From Phycicoccus elongatus Lp2 (GTDB taxonomy: Bacteria > Actinomycetota > Actinomycetes > Actinomycetales > Dermatophilaceae): a stretch of DNA of 64,000 nt. Where the stretch lies: NCBI RefSeq assembly GCF_000367525.1, contig NZ_HF570956.1, forward strand, positions 277,108 to 341,107, written 5' to 3'. Below are positions 52,502 to 62,225 of the stretch, one piece after another; the first letter of the stretch is position 1; the number at the start of each line of letters is the position of its first letter. A program made the position numbers and the translations under genes. Under the pieces are notes generated by a model. It was not told the DNA's origin. It made no database searches and worked only from the letters and a program-made list of their open reading frames with translations.

Positions 52502-55029
52502 GGTCGCTCCCCCGAACCGGATGGCGCCTCGGCAGGGGACCGACTCGGCAGGGTGACGACCATGGTCAGCCCACCTCCAGGCGTGTCCTCCGCATCGACC
52601 GTGCCGCCCATCGCGTCGGTCAACCCGCGAGCGACGGCCAGACCCAACCCGACACCGTCGCCTGCGGGTGAGTCGCCGAGCCGTTGGAAGGGCTGGAACA
52701 TCTGCTCCCGCTTGCCTTCGTCCAGCCCCGGTCCTGAGTCGACGACCCGGATCTCGACGGTGTCGCCGAGCCCACTGGTCGTGATCCGGACCGGCGCGCC
52801 CGGGGGTGAGTGACGCAGGGCATTCTCAAGGAGGTTTCCCAGAACTCGCTCGAGGAGCCCTGCGTCGGCGTGGAGCCAGCGCGCGGTGGGCGAGATCTCC
52901 CAGAGCACCAGCCTCGGGTCGGTCAGGGTGGCTGCCGTGTGGGGGATGGCGTCGGCGAGGTCGATGGTTCGGGGCCGCGCGACGAGTGCACCGACCTGCA
53001 GGCGGGACATGTCGAGCAGGTTGCCGACGAGGGCGTCGAGGCGGTCGGCGGACTCCTCGATGATGCTCTCCAACTCGGCCTCGTCGTCAGCCGAGAAGTC
53101 CACTTCATCGCTGCGCAAGCTGCCGATGGCCGCCTTGATCGAGGCCAAGGGCGTGCGCAGATCATGAGAGACGGCCGAAAGCAGGGCGGTCCGGGCGCGG
53201 TTGTCGCGGGCCAGCGATTCGGCGTCCCCGGCCGAGCGTTGCAGGGCTCGGCGATGCAGGATGGCGGCGGCATGGGCGGCGTACGCGGCAAGCAGCCTCT
53301 GGCGGTCGGCCGCAGGTGGCGGCCCGAGGAGGACCAGATCGTGGTCGTCGTTGACCTTCTCGATTGTGGGTGCTGCAGAGGCCGTGTCCGAGGCGTACGA
53401 CTCGGTCGCGTCGACGACCTCAGGCTCGCGATGCTCCTTGGTCGACCGGCGGATGATGGCCGCCGAGGACGCACCGAACATGTCGACCGCCCGACGGAGG
53501 AGCACCGCCATCTGATCCGTGGACCCAAGCAGGGTGTGGGTGAGCTCGGCCAGGGCTGCGGACTCTTGTTGCGCCTCGATCGCCGCGTCGGCCCGACGTG
53601 CGCTGCGATGCACCACGGTGGAAACAATGGCCGCGATCGCGACGAAGACGAAGAGCGCCACGACGTGTTCGGGGTCGCCGATGGTGAGGGTCTGTAGGGG
53701 CGGGGTGAAGAACCAGTTGATCAGCAAGGAGGCCACCACGGCCGAGGCGATGGCTGGCCACATTCCGCCGACCACGGCCACACCCACGACCGCCAACAGG
53801 TAGACGAGCACGATGAGGGGGAGGCCCACGTCGTACGGGCTGAAACTCAGCACAGCGCTCAGCAGGGCTGGCAGCACCAGGGCGAGCACTGCTCCCAGCC
53901 GGACGCGGTCAGCCGAGAGAGCACCGACAGGCCGGGGGGCGGTACCTCGGCCGGTGCGAGGTTGCGTCACGACGAGGACATCGATGCTGCCGCTTTCGGC
54001 AATGACCGATTCGCCGATGCTTGCTCTGATGGCACGGCGCCATGGGGGCCGGCGGCTGGCACCGATGACGATCTGGGTGGCATTCAGACCGCGCGCAAAG
54101 TCCAGAATGGCCGGTGCAGCAGCCTCGCCGGTCACGGTGTGGAACGTACCCCCGAGTTCCTCTGTGAGCGTCCGCAGCTCGGCGACCTCGGGCAGCGAGG
54201 GACCGGCGAGCCCGTCCTGTCGAGCGACATAGACCGCGTGCAACTCGCCTCCGGCGCCGCGGGTGGCGATCCGCGCGCCGCGCCGCAGCAGGCCGGCGCT
54301 CTCTGGCCCTCCCGAGATCCCGACGACCACGCGTTCACGCGTCGGCCACGTGCCAGTGATGCCGTGGCCCTCCCGGTATTCCTCGACCGCTTCTTCGACT
54401 CGATCGGCCAACCACAGGAGAGCGAGTTCGCGGAGCGCGCCGAGGTTGCCGACGCGGAAGTAGTTGGACAGCGCCGCATCGATCTTCTCGGCCTTGTAGA
54501 TGTTGCCGTGGGCCATCCGTCGACGCAGTGACTCCGGTGACATGTCGACGAGCTCGATCTGGTCGGCCGAGCGCACCACCTGATCGGGCACGGTCTCCTG
54601 CTGGACGATGCCTGTGATCGCGGTGACCGCGTCGTTGAGCGACTCCAGATGCTGGATGTTGACCGTCGAGATGACGTCGATACCTGTATCGAGGAGCTCC
54701 TCGATGTCCTGCCATCGCTTCTCGTGGCGTGAGCCCGGTGCGTTGGTGTGGGCGAGTTCGTCGACGAGCGCGACCTTTGGCGCTCGGGCGAGGACGGCGT
54801 CGAGGTCCATCTCCTCGAAGGTGGCCCCCCGGTAGACCACGGTCCGACGGGGGATGACCTCAAGCCCTTCGAGCATGCTCATGGTGTGAGGCCGGCCATG
54901 GGTCTCGCACAGCGCGACGACGACGTCGGTGCCGCGCTTGGCGCGGCGCACTCCCTCGGAGAGCATGGCGACGGTCTTGCCGACACCGGGTGCAGCGCCC
55001 AGGTAGATCCTCAGCCGACCGCGACCCAT
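52498..55029 (-). CDS. kdpD: Potassium/osmotic sensor histidine kinase
   Basis: 843 residues in standard order: KdpD N-terminal domain with Walker A (IYLGAAPGVGKTVAML) and Walker B-like (ALVDELAHTNAPGSRHEKRWQDIEELL); Usp domain (about 220-360, VVGISGGPESAGLLRRG); four helices (about 385-480); GAF; then HisKA with phospho-His in LLSAVSHDLRTPLASIKAAIG and HATPase (NLLENALRHSPPGAP, GVGLGLAVARGL). Length is typical. It starts 11 bp after kdpC. Confidence 0.96.
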   Translation of the reverse strand: MGRGRLRIYLGAAPGVGKTVAMLSEGVRRAKRGTDVVVALCETHGRPHTMSMLEGLEVIPRRTVVYRGATFEEMDLDAVLARAPKVALVDELAHTNAPGSRHEKRWQDIEELLDTGIDVISTVNIQHLESLNDAVTAITGIVQQETVPDQVVRSADQIELVDMSPESLRRRMAHGNIYKAEKIDAALSNYFRVGNLGALRELALLWLADRVEEAVEEYREGHGITGTWPTRERVVVGISGGPESAGLLRRGARIATRGAGGELHAVYVARQDGLAGPSLPEVAELRTLTEELGGTFHTVTGEAAAPAILDFARGLNATQIVIGASRRPPWRRAIRASIGESVIAESGSIDVLVVTQPRTGRGTAPRPVGALSADRVRLGAVLALVLPALLSAVLSFSPYDVGLPLIVLVYLLAVVGVAVVGGMWPAIASAVVASLLINWFFTPPLQTLTIGDPEHVVALFVFVAIAAIVSTVVHRSARRADAAIEAQQESAALAELTHTLLGSTDQMAVLLRRAVDMFGASSAAIIRRSTKEHREPEVVDATESYASDTASAAPTIEKVNDDHDLVLLGPPPAADRQRLLAAYAAHAAAILHRRALQRSAGDAESLARDNRARTALLSAVSHDLRTPLASIKAAIGSLRSDEVDFSADDEAELESIIEESADRLDALVGNLLDMSRLQVGALVARPRTIDLADAIPHTAATLTDPRLVLWEISPTARWLHADAGLLERVLGNLLENALRHSPPGAPVRITTSGLGDTVEIRVVDSGPGLDEGKREQMFQPFQRLGDSPAGDGVGLGLAVARGLTDAMGGTVDAEDTPGGGLTMVVTLPSRSPAEAPSGSGERP

Positions 55030-55039
55030 GACGCCATTC

Positions 55040-55612
55040 TCACCGATCGAGGCGCGCGGCCAGGGCGGCGTTGAGTTCGGTCACGTTGACCGTGGCGTTC
55101 CCGATGAAACCGAGAGCGGGGTATGCCGTGTGCTCACCCACCATCGTCTCCAGGTCGGCCATGGGCAGGGCGGTCGCCGCCGCTATCCGTGGAAGCTGCC
55201 ACGCGGCATACGCCGGACTGATGTGCGGGTCGAGTCCGGAGGAGGAGGCGGTGAGTGCGTCGGCTGGGATCGGCCCGGTCGCGTTCGGGTTGGCAGCGCG
55301 AAGGGTTGCCTCGCGTTCGGACACGGCTGCCGCCAGCCGGACGTCGCCCGGGCCCAGGTTGCTGCCGCCGCTCGTGGCGCCGGAGGCATCGGAGGCCGAG
55401 GGACGGCCTTGGAACAGGCGCGGATCGGTGACCGCCTGCCCGAGCAGTGCCGAGCCGACGACCTTTCCCTGCACGGAGATCAGGGATCCGTCGGCACGGC
55501 CCGGCGCGAGTCTCCCGATGGCGAGCACGACGGCCGGGTAGCCGATGCCAAGGATCACGGTGAGGACAAGGAGCAGCTTCGCGGCGGCGATGGTGGGGCG
55601 CAGGAGGGACAT
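55040..55612 (-). CDS. kdpC: K+-transporting ATPase, KdpC subunit
   Basis: 190 residues. One N-terminal membrane helix (TIAAAKLLLVLTVILGIGYPAVVLAIG), then a soluble extracytoplasmic domain with GSALLGQAVTDPRLFQGRPSASD, SGLDPHISPAYAAWQLPRIA and LETMVGEHT, all family hallmarks. It stabilises the KdpA-KdpB complex and aids ATP/K+ coupling. The gap to kdpB is one base. Confidence 0.96.
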   Translation of the reverse strand: MSLLRPTIAAAKLLLVLTVILGIGYPAVVLAIGRLAPGRADGSLISVQGKVVGSALLGQAVTDPRLFQGRPSASDASGATSGGSNLGPGDVRLAAAVSEREATLRAANPNATGPIPADALTASSSGLDPHISPAYAAWQLPRIAAATALPMADLETMVGEHTAYPALGFIGNATVNVTELNAALAARLDR

Positions 55613-55613
55613 G

Positions 55614-57701
55614 TCAGGCCATTCCGGGGAGCAGGGAGACGAGGAGGTCGATGACCTTGATCCCGACGAAGGGAGCGATCAGGCCGCCAAGCCCGTAGAC
55701 GAGCAGGTTGCGACGCAACATCGCGGTGGCGCTCAGCGGCCTGTAGGCAACGCCCCTGAGCGACAACGGAATCAGGGCGACGATGATGAGCGCGTTGAAG
55801 ATGACGGCCGCGAGCATGGCCGACTTCGGACTGGACAGACCCATGACGTTGAGCGCGGCCAGGCCCGGGAAGATGCCGACAAACATCGCCGGGATGATCG
55901 CGAAGTACTTCGCGACGTCGTTGGCGATCGAGAAGGTCGTCAGCGCCCCACGGGTGATGAGCAGCTGCTTGCCGATGCCCACGATGTCGATGAGCTTCGT
56001 CGGGTCGGAGTCGAGATCGACCATGTTTCCGGCCTCCTTGGCCGCGGACGTGCCGGTGTTCATCGCGACCCCGACGTCGGCCTGGGCCAGCGCGGGCGCG
56101 TCGTTGGTGCCGTCGCCAGCCATGGCGACGAGGCGACCGCCCTGCTGCTCCGCTTTGATGAGACGCATCTTGTCTTCGGGGGTGGCTTCGGCCAAGTAGT
56201 CGTCGACTCCGGCCTCGGCGGCGATGGAGGCTGCGGTCAACGGGTTGTCGCCGGTGATCATCACCGTGCGAATTCCCATCTCCCGCAGCTGATCGAAGCG
56301 TTCGCGCATCCCGGGCTTCACCACATCCTTGAGGAAGATCACCCCCAACTGGCGCGGCGGCATACCCACGTCTTGCACGGCGACCACGAGCGGCGTGCCA
56401 CCGGCCCGGCTCACGGTGTCGACGGCCTCGTCGACGTCGTGGGCCATGTGTCCCGCCTCGGCGTGCACCCATGCCGCCACGGCCGAGCCGGCACCCTTGC
56501 GCACCCGCGAGCCATCGGGCAAGTCGACCCCCGACATGCGGGTCTGGGCCGTGAAGGGCACGAATTCGGCTCCGGTGCGCAGCAACTCGGGGGTCGAGGT
56601 GATGTCGGCGGTGAAACCTTGCGCCAGCGCGTAGTCGACGATGGAGCGCCCCTCGGGGGTCTCGTCGGCGAGGGAGGAGAGGTATGCCGCGCGCAACAGT
56701 TCGGTGCGATCGACACCGGCCACCGGGAGGACGTCGGCCGCCTGACGGTTGCCGAATGTGATCGTGCCGGTCTTGTCGAGCAGCAGGGTCGAGACGTCGC
56801 CAGCGGCCTCGACGGCTCGTCCGGACATGGCCAGGACGTTGCGTTGCACCAGCCGGTCCATCCCGGCGATGCCGATGGCCGAGAGCAGTGCCCCGATGGT
56901 CGTGGGGATGAGGCAGACAAGCAGCGCGACGAGGACCACGAGGTGGAGCCGGTCGCCGGAGTAGATCGCCATTGGCTGCAACGCCATGACGGCGAGCAGG
57001 AAGATGATCGTCAGCACGGTGAGCAGGATCGAGAGGGCGACCTCGTTGGGCGTCTTCTGCCGGGCCGCACCCTCGACGAGGGCGATCATTTTGTCGATGA
57101 AGCTCTCGCCCGGCTTGCTCGTGATCTGCACGACGATCCGGTCCGAGAGCACGGTCGTCCCGCCCGTCACGGCGCTGCGGTCGCCACCGGACTCGCGGAT
57201 CACGGGCGCGGATTCGCCGGTGATGGCGGACTCGTCGACGGTGGCCACCCCCTCGACGACATCGCCGTCGCCGGGGATGACCTGCCCGGCCTCGACGACG
57301 ACGCGGTCGCCGACCTTGAGGTCCTGCCCCGAGATCTGCTCCTCGGAGCCGTCAGCGAGCAGTCGTCGCGCAGCCGTGTCCACGCGGGTCTGCCGCAGGG
57401 ACGCGGCCTGGGCCTTGCCGCGCCCCTCGGCGATCGCCTCGGCGAGGTTGGCGAAGATCAGGGTCGCCCAGAGCCAGAGCGTGATCAAAACAGAGAAGAC
57501 GCTCGAGTCGAGGACGGAGAGGACGGTCGTCAGGACCGATCCCACCCACACGACGAAGATGACCGGCTGACGGACCAGGTGGCGCGGGTCGAGCTTGACG
57601 AGGGCCTGCGGGAGGTTCTCCCAGGCCGTGGTGCCCAACGACTTCCGCGGCGCGGCCGGGTGGATGTGCTTGTCAGGGACGTGGTCGGTCAAGGCAGTCA
57701 T
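55614..57701 (-). CDS. kdpB: K+-transporting ATPase, KdpB catalytic subunit
   Basis: 695-residue P1A-type ATPase. Motifs: [23 protein letters not shown], phosphorylation site [13 protein letters not shown] (Asp about residue 305), KGAGSAV in the nucleotide domain, [10 protein letters not shown] and [16 protein letters not shown]. It powers high-affinity K+ import through KdpA. It overlaps kdpA by ATGA. Confidence 0.97.
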   Translation of the reverse strand: MTALTDHVPDKHIHPAAPRKSLGTTAWENLPQALVKLDPRHLVRQPVIFVVWVGSVLTTVLSVLDSSVFSVLITLWLWATLIFANLAEAIAEGRGKAQAASLRQTRVDTAARRLLADGSEEQISGQDLKVGDRVVVEAGQVIPGDGDVVEGVATVDESAITGESAPVIRESGGDRSAVTGGTTVLSDRIVVQITSKPGESFIDKMIALVEGAARQKTPNEVALSILLTVLTIIFLLAVMALQPMAIYSGDRLHLVVLVALLVCLIPTTIGALLSAIGIAGMDRLVQRNVLAMSGRAVEAAGDVSTLLLDKTGTITFGNRQAADVLPVAGVDRTELLRAAYLSSLADETPEGRSIVDYALAQGFTADITSTPELLRTGAEFVPFTAQTRMSGVDLPDGSRVRKGAGSAVAAWVHAEAGHMAHDVDEAVDTVSRAGGTPLVVAVQDVGMPPRQLGVIFLKDVVKPGMRERFDQLREMGIRTVMITGDNPLTAASIAAEAGVDDYLAEATPEDKMRLIKAEQQGGRLVAMAGDGTNDAPALAQADVGVAMNTGTSAAKEAGNMVDLDSDPTKLIDIVGIGKQLLITRGALTTFSIANDVAKYFAIIPAMFVGIFPGLAALNVMGLSSPKSAMLAAVIFNALIIVALIPLSLRGVAYRPLSATAMLRRNLLVYGLGGLIAPFVGIKVIDLLVSLLPGMA

Positions 57702-59344
57702 GAGAGGGCCTCCGCGAGGGGCCCGAGGGCCAAGGACGGGAAGAAGGTCAGGCCGGCCAGCAAGAGCACGATCCCGACGAGGAGCACCCCGAAGATGGGC
57801 GTGTGCGTGGGCATGGTGCCCGCGGTGACCGGTCGGCGGAGTTGACTGGCCAGGGCGCCGGCCAGGGCCAGGGTGAGGACGATGATCCCGAATCGGGCGA
57901 GGAACATCACCGCGCCGAGCGACAGGTTGAGCCACGGCTGGTCGGCGGATAGCCCCGCGAAGGCGGAGCCGTTGTTGTTGCCTGCCGAGGAGAAGGCGTA
58001 GAGCATCTCGCTCAGCCCGTGCGGGCCGTCCGCGAGCATCGCCGCTCGGGCGCTGGGTAGTAGGAGGGAGATCGCGGTCCCGGTGAGGACGAGGGTCGGC
58101 ATGATGATGGAGGCCAACGCGGCATACGTGATCTCCTTGCGGCCCACGGTCTTGCCGAGCAACTCCGGGGTCCGGCCCACCATGAGCCCGGCGATGAAGA
58201 CCGTGATGATCGCCAGCACGAGCATCCCGTAGAGCCCGGTTCCGACACCTCCGGGCGAGACCTCTCCCAGCATCATGTTGAGCATGAGCATGCCTCCGCC
58301 GAGCGGGCTGTAGCTCTCGTGCATCGAGTTGACCGCGCCCGTCGAGGTCGCCGTCGTGGCCGTGCCGAAGAGGGCTGACCAGGCGATTCCGAAGCGTTCT
58401 TCCTTTCCTTCCATCGACCCGGTAGCCAGTGTCGAGGCGGCAGTCTCGGACCACGTGGTCAGCAGCGCTGCACCGGCGAAGAGGACGGCCATCACCGCTG
58501 CGACGAGTCGGCCTTGACGACGGTCGCCGACCATGAGTCCGTAGGTGCGGGTCAAGGCGAAGGGGATGAGCAGGACGAGGACGATCTCGAGCAGGTTGGT
58601 CCAGGCGTTGGGGTTCTCGAAGGGGTGGGCCGAGTTGGCGTTGAAGAATCCGCCACCGTTGGTGCCCAGCATCTTGATCGCCTCTTGGGAGGCAACCGGC
58701 CCGCCCGGGATGGTCTGGGGGCCGCCGGTGAGGGTCTGGACGACGGAGGGAGCGTTGAGGTTTTGGATCACTCCGCCGAGGATCAGCAGGAGGGCGGCCA
58801 CCGTGGCGATCGGGAGCAGGACCCGCACGCTGCCGCGGGTCAGGTCGACCCAGAAGTTGCCGACGCGGTCGGCGCCGGCCCGCGCGAGACCTCGCACCAG
58901 GGCGATGGCGACGGCGAGGCCGGTCGCGGCGGAGACGAAGTTCTGGACCGTCAGGCCCAGCATCTGGACGGTGTGACCGGCACCGGCCTCACCGGCATAC
59001 GACTGCCAGTTCGTGTTCGTCGTGAAGCTGATGGCGGTGTTGAGCGCGCCGTGCCAGGTCTGGGAGCGGCCGAAGGACCACGGGAGCCAGCCCTGGACGA
59101 GGATGAGGAGCCAGAGGGCGACCACCGAGACAACCCCGAAGGCGACGACGGAGATCGCGTAGACACTCCAGCGTTGCTCGGTGTTGGGGTCGACGCCGAC
59201 GATGCGGTAGATCGCGCGCTCGACCCGCCAGTGCCGCTCGTCGGTGAAGACGCGGTGGAGCCAGGTGGCCAAGGGGTACCCGAGGACCGCGACGATCACA
59301 CCCACGGTCGCCAGTGCGAGGACGGTTTGAAGGAGGGGGCTCAT
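57698..59344 (-). CDS. kdpA: K+-transporting ATPase, KdpA channel-like subunit
   Basis: 548 residues, ten helices, four SKT/KtrB-like pore repeats: [34 protein letters not shown], the segment ending [16 protein letters not shown], and [13 protein letters not shown]. It supplies the selectivity filter of the Kdp importer. The start is ATG 59344, 3 bp after the kdpF stop. Confidence 0.97.
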   Translation of the reverse strand: MSPLLQTVLALATVGVIVAVLGYPLATWLHRVFTDERHWRVERAIYRIVGVDPNTEQRWSVYAISVVAFGVVSVVALWLLILVQGWLPWSFGRSQTWHGALNTAISFTTNTNWQSYAGEAGAGHTVQMLGLTVQNFVSAATGLAVAIALVRGLARAGADRVGNFWVDLTRGSVRVLLPIATVAALLLILGGVIQNLNAPSVVQTLTGGPQTIPGGPVASQEAIKMLGTNGGGFFNANSAHPFENPNAWTNLLEIVLVLLIPFALTRTYGLMVGDRRQGRLVAAVMAVLFAGAALLTTWSETAASTLATGSMEGKEERFGIAWSALFGTATTATSTGAVNSMHESYSPLGGGMLMLNMMLGEVSPGGVGTGLYGMLVLAIITVFIAGLMVGRTPELLGKTVGRKEITYAALASIIMPTLVLTGTAISLLLPSARAAMLADGPHGLSEMLYAFSSAGNNNGSAFAGLSADQPWLNLSLGAVMFLARFGIIVLTLALAGALASQLRRPVTAGTMPTHTPIFGVLLVGIVLLLAGLTFFPSLALGPLAEALS

Positions 59345-59347
59345 CGG

Positions 59348-59434
59348 TCAGAACCGTTCCGGGCAGAGCAGGGCATAGAACAGGTAGCCGAGAAGGGCCA
59401 GGCCGATGACTGCGGCCACGAGGTCTTCGATCAC
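59348..59434 (-). CDS. kdpF: K+-transporting ATPase, small KdpF subunit
   Basis: 28-residue single-helix peptide from GTG 59434: IEDLVAAVIGLALLGYLFYA, then a short LLCPERF end, the usual KdpF pattern. It stabilises the KdpABC complex in lipid. It is too short for most gene finders, but position (immediately before kdpA) and sequence are decisive. GGTGAG lies directly before the GTG. Confidence 0.88.
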   Translation of the reverse strand: MIEDLVAAVIGLALLGYLFYALLCPERF

Positions 59435-59485
59435 CTCACCATGCAACCTCGCGGCGCCTGCCCGCGCGTCGGAGGTGACGAGTCC

Positions 59486-59686
59486 ATGACGGATCTTGAC
59501 GCAATCCTGACGACCCCGGCGCAGCCAACCGGCGCGGGCCGGTTTGCCTACGTCAGGCTGGGATTACGAGTGGAACGGCGCTTCATCGTCGATGGGGACC
59601 AACTGACAGCCCACTGTCCTCCGGGAAGTGATCTCGGCGCCGGATTGGCACATAACGTGACGTCCAGTCCGACGCCCCTGTCATAA
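59486..59686 (+). CDS. Short unidentified ORF cut by repeat copy E
   Basis: A strong ribosome-binding site (GGAGGTGA, 7 bases before ATG 59486) starts TDLDAILTTPAQPTGAGRFAYVRLGLRVERRFIVDGDQLTAHCPPGSDLG. The frame enters the repeat element at about 59651, so the last dozen residues are element sequence. I do not recognise the protein. It probably represents the 5-prime part of a gene truncated when the element arrived. Confidence 0.4.
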   Translation: MTDLDAILTTPAQPTGAGRFAYVRLGLRVERRFIVDGDQLTAHCPPGSDLGAGLAHNVTSSPTPLS

Positions 59687-59827
59687 CGCGACGTTTATGT
59701 TTCATGCAAACCGCGTTTGTGAAATCTTCGCTGCATCTCGACACATCTGTCGAGATGCAGCCAAGACTGCGCGAGGGTGCGCGGGGCACTCTGCACACGC
59801 GGCTGCCCGGGAGAGGTCGTGCAAGGA
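59651..59827 (-). repeat. Hairpin-element family, copy E (longest, composite)
   Basis: Left arm 59725-59743 and right arm 59748-59766 pair with one mismatch around CATC. CACTCTGCA starts 39 nt after the right-arm start (59787), and TGCAAG 33 nt later (59820). The distal side holds CATAAC twice (59651, 59682): the outer unit matches copy A, the inner one (to TTTCATG, AAACCGCGTTTGTGAAATC) matches copy B. It ends 55 bp past the stop of minus-strand ietS. Confidence 0.85.
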
Positions 59828-59881
59828 TGCCTGTGTTGGCATGTGGGCAAGCCGCGCAGGGCGACCGGGTTCGGGCTGCAG

Positions 59882-62221
59882 TCAGGCGCGGAGGCGCACG
59901 CGGGTCGGCAAGCGAAGTTCCTGCCGCAAGATCTGGTGCAAATCAGCGGTCGCGAGTTCGCGGTCTTCGAGCGTGGCCGCGAGGGCATAGCTCTGTTGCT
60001 CATAGTTTGCGTCACCCCGAGCCCAGGTCTGAGCCTTGTGAGTGACGGCGATGTGGAAGGTCTCATTGTCGTTCACGAACGAGTTGTGCCCGACCCAAGC
60101 GCGGAGCTGCAGTGTGCTGTGCGTGAACGTGTTCACGCCTGGTCGGAGGTTCAGTCTTCGGCGGTCGTTGATCAGATCGTTCGGATCGTCGGGGTCTTGT
60201 CGCTGCAGAATCTCGGCAAGCTCATCAGGATCGATGTCCCGGTACACGTTGAACTTCATGGTCCCGGCGAGATACTCCCGCCGCTGGCGCCGAACAGGTG
60301 GGTCGAATGCAAGGGCAACGCTGATAACGCGATCGCGCCGACTCCCTTGCCGAAAGGCCTCGGGGATCGGCATCGGGTGGATCTGAACCGTGTCGACTGG
60401 CATAGCGCCGTCGTAGGTCATCGTCACTCGTCTGGCATCGCTTGATGTCGCTCTGTGGACGTCCGGCAGGCCCAATCCGTATACGCGGTTTCGGCGATGC
60501 AGTTCGGACAGGCTGGCCGCCGGAGGGGTCTGTGCCGAGCCCGCTGCGAGCAGGGCCCTGACCAAGTTTCCTGAGGCGTCAGGGTAGGAGTAGGCGATAT
60601 CGGCCGCCACCCTGGCCACCGCTGGGGCGGCATAGCTGGTCCCATTCACCGTCGCGAAAATCTGGCCACCGGACCCTCTCGTCGACGTGCTGATGAGCGA
60701 GGCGCCCAAGTCGTTCTGCACGATGTTTCCGGTGTCGGACACGACGAGGTTGCCACCGTAATGCGTAACGTCCGGCTTGTTGGCTCGTTTCGAGTTGGTC
60801 CCTAGGCCAGGCCCAGTCCTGCTAAAAGGTGCAGCCTCGTCGGCATCGGCAGCTGCCTGCCAGCCAAAACGTCCATGAAGTTCAGCCGGTGCCCCACTAA
60901 GAGCGAGCGCTCCGACGGTCACAGCCAAGGCAGCTGGACCCGGCTCCGACAAACGATGCTCGGGCGCGAAAAAGAACTCCGGCTTGTCGTCGATTACATG
61001 GTGCCCGCTTGGAGTTCGGGCCGAAAGGTCGGCAGGAGCATTCCCAGTGGGAAGAACCACGACGATGCCCAGCTCACGAATCAGATCGTCAATCGTCTCA
61101 GTGAGTGGACCGAGATGGAGGTCGTTGAACGGCTCTGAGTAGCCGACGGAGAGGTTGAAGATCCTCACCCCATGAGTGCCGTGGAGGTGACGGATGGCGC
61201 CTTCGACCAGATCGTGGGGAGCTGCGTAAGTCGCGAACCGCGGCGCGCGGTCTGGACGCGAGGGATCCGGTTCAAGGATGCGAACGACCCGGACACTCCC
61301 GACAGCAGCCGAGATCGGCAGCGCATCCCGAAGCTCTTCATGCAGGCCGGGGAGGAGAACTCGCCCGACCACTTCCGTGCCATGAGTGCCGCGCTGCTGC
61401 CACTGGTAGGCAGGGGGCGCTAGAGACTCGTCCGACACAACCAGTCCACTCAGCAGCGGGTGCGCTGACTCGGGGGAGTCGTCGAGTACCCCGACCACCT
61501 CGCTGACTACCTCCGACCGAGAGGTTGTTGAGATGTCGAGGTTCCTCCAGTCGCGGAAGTCCAAGAACGGGACCGGAGGTGTACGCACCAACTCGACTAC
61601 CGAGGTGTTCAAGAGGTCATCGAGCCCAGTGGAAGAGACACTTACCCTCAGATAGCTGCGTCTCGCCGACACAGATCGAAGCAGGACCCGGCCGGCATTC
61701 TGAGCCAAGATCTGCTCAACGCTGCGGGTACGCCGTTCAGCTTCGCTATACGTTCCACTGGGCCAGATGATGACGTCGAGCGTGTGCTGGCTCAGGCGTC
61801 CGTCGAGGTCGGCGATGCCGGGTCCGGAGCGGTCGGCGGGGCCGTAAGGTTCGATGTCGTCGATCTGGTTGAAGAAGGTCCGCATCTCTCCTGTGCGGAC
61901 GTACCGCTCGATTGCCTGCTCCAGCGAAGAGCCCTGATCGCTCGCGAGCACAAAGTAGGTGTAGTCGACTGTCTCACCCAGAACCTGCAGTCCGCGTCCC
62001 TCAAACGAAGAATCCTCTGGTCGTGCACCCGCCTTGATCTTGAAGACGAGGTCAGGGTCCACGCCAGCGTTCAACTGGCGCGGCGCGCGGGCAGTCTGCA
62101 GTTGCTGACGTAGGTGCGCACCGTGCTGGCCACGCTGACGGTTCGGCGAACCGCCGCCTGCGGGACTTGAACGTCGCGACTGCAGCGGACGAGGGTTCGG
62201 CAGCAAGAGGTGTTCGGGCAT
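59882..62221 (-). CDS. ietS: Subtilisin-like (S8) serine protease of an IetAS-type pair
   Basis: 779 residues. An N-terminal region of about 220 residues, then an S8 peptidase with the complete triad: Asp in SEVVGVLDDSPESAHP, His in RGTHGTEVVGRVL and Ser in NGTSYAAPAVARVAADIA. There is no signal peptide, so it is cytoplasmic, unlike secreted subtilisins. The Cys-poor C-terminal 170 residues are beta-rich (KFNVYRDID...). It begins 4 bp after an AAA ATPase gene. Paired AAA ATPase/S8 protease genes are known as IetAS, first linked to plasmid stability and later to phage defence. Confidence 0.82.
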   Translation of the reverse strand: MPEHLLLPNPRPLQSRRSSPAGGGSPNRQRGQHGAHLRQQLQTARAPRQLNAGVDPDLVFKIKAGARPEDSSFEGRGLQVLGETVDYTYFVLASDQGSSLEQAIERYVRTGEMRTFFNQIDDIEPYGPADRSGPGIADLDGRLSQHTLDVIIWPSGTYSEAERRTRSVEQILAQNAGRVLLRSVSARRSYLRVSVSSTGLDDLLNTSVVELVRTPPVPFLDFRDWRNLDISTTSRSEVVSEVVGVLDDSPESAHPLLSGLVVSDESLAPPAYQWQQRGTHGTEVVGRVLLPGLHEELRDALPISAAVGSVRVVRILEPDPSRPDRAPRFATYAAPHDLVEGAIRHLHGTHGVRIFNLSVGYSEPFNDLHLGPLTETIDDLIRELGIVVVLPTGNAPADLSARTPSGHHVIDDKPEFFFAPEHRLSEPGPAALAVTVGALALSGAPAELHGRFGWQAAADADEAAPFSRTGPGLGTNSKRANKPDVTHYGGNLVVSDTGNIVQNDLGASLISTSTRGSGGQIFATVNGTSYAAPAVARVAADIAYSYPDASGNLVRALLAAGSAQTPPAASLSELHRRNRVYGLGLPDVHRATSSDARRVTMTYDGAMPVDTVQIHPMPIPEAFRQGSRRDRVISVALAFDPPVRRQRREYLAGTMKFNVYRDIDPDELAEILQRQDPDDPNDLINDRRRLNLRPGVNTFTHSTLQLRAWVGHNSFVNDNETFHIAVTHKAQTWARGDANYEQQSYALAATLEDRELATADLHQILRQELRLPTRVRLRA

Positions 62222-62225
62222 CGCG

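Noticed and set aside
55545-57845. 766-residue plus-strand frame opposite kdpB/kdpC
   Set aside because: Asp/Gly/Arg/His-rich shadow frame; the kdp genes are unambiguous.
38602-59827. Hairpin elements as a CRISPR array
   Set aside because: Copies are kilobases apart with genes between, long and imperfect; no cas genes.
38602-59827. Hairpin elements as canonical integron attC sites
   Set aside because: Only a loose GTTATG core on one side, no paired inverse core, conserved rather than variable stem, and no integron integrase in the window. Kept as an analogy only.
38602-59827. Hairpin elements as conserved small protein genes (frames such as VEMQRRLH recur)
   Set aside because: Frames are not consistently open and substitutions do not follow codon positions; conservation follows stems and spacing.
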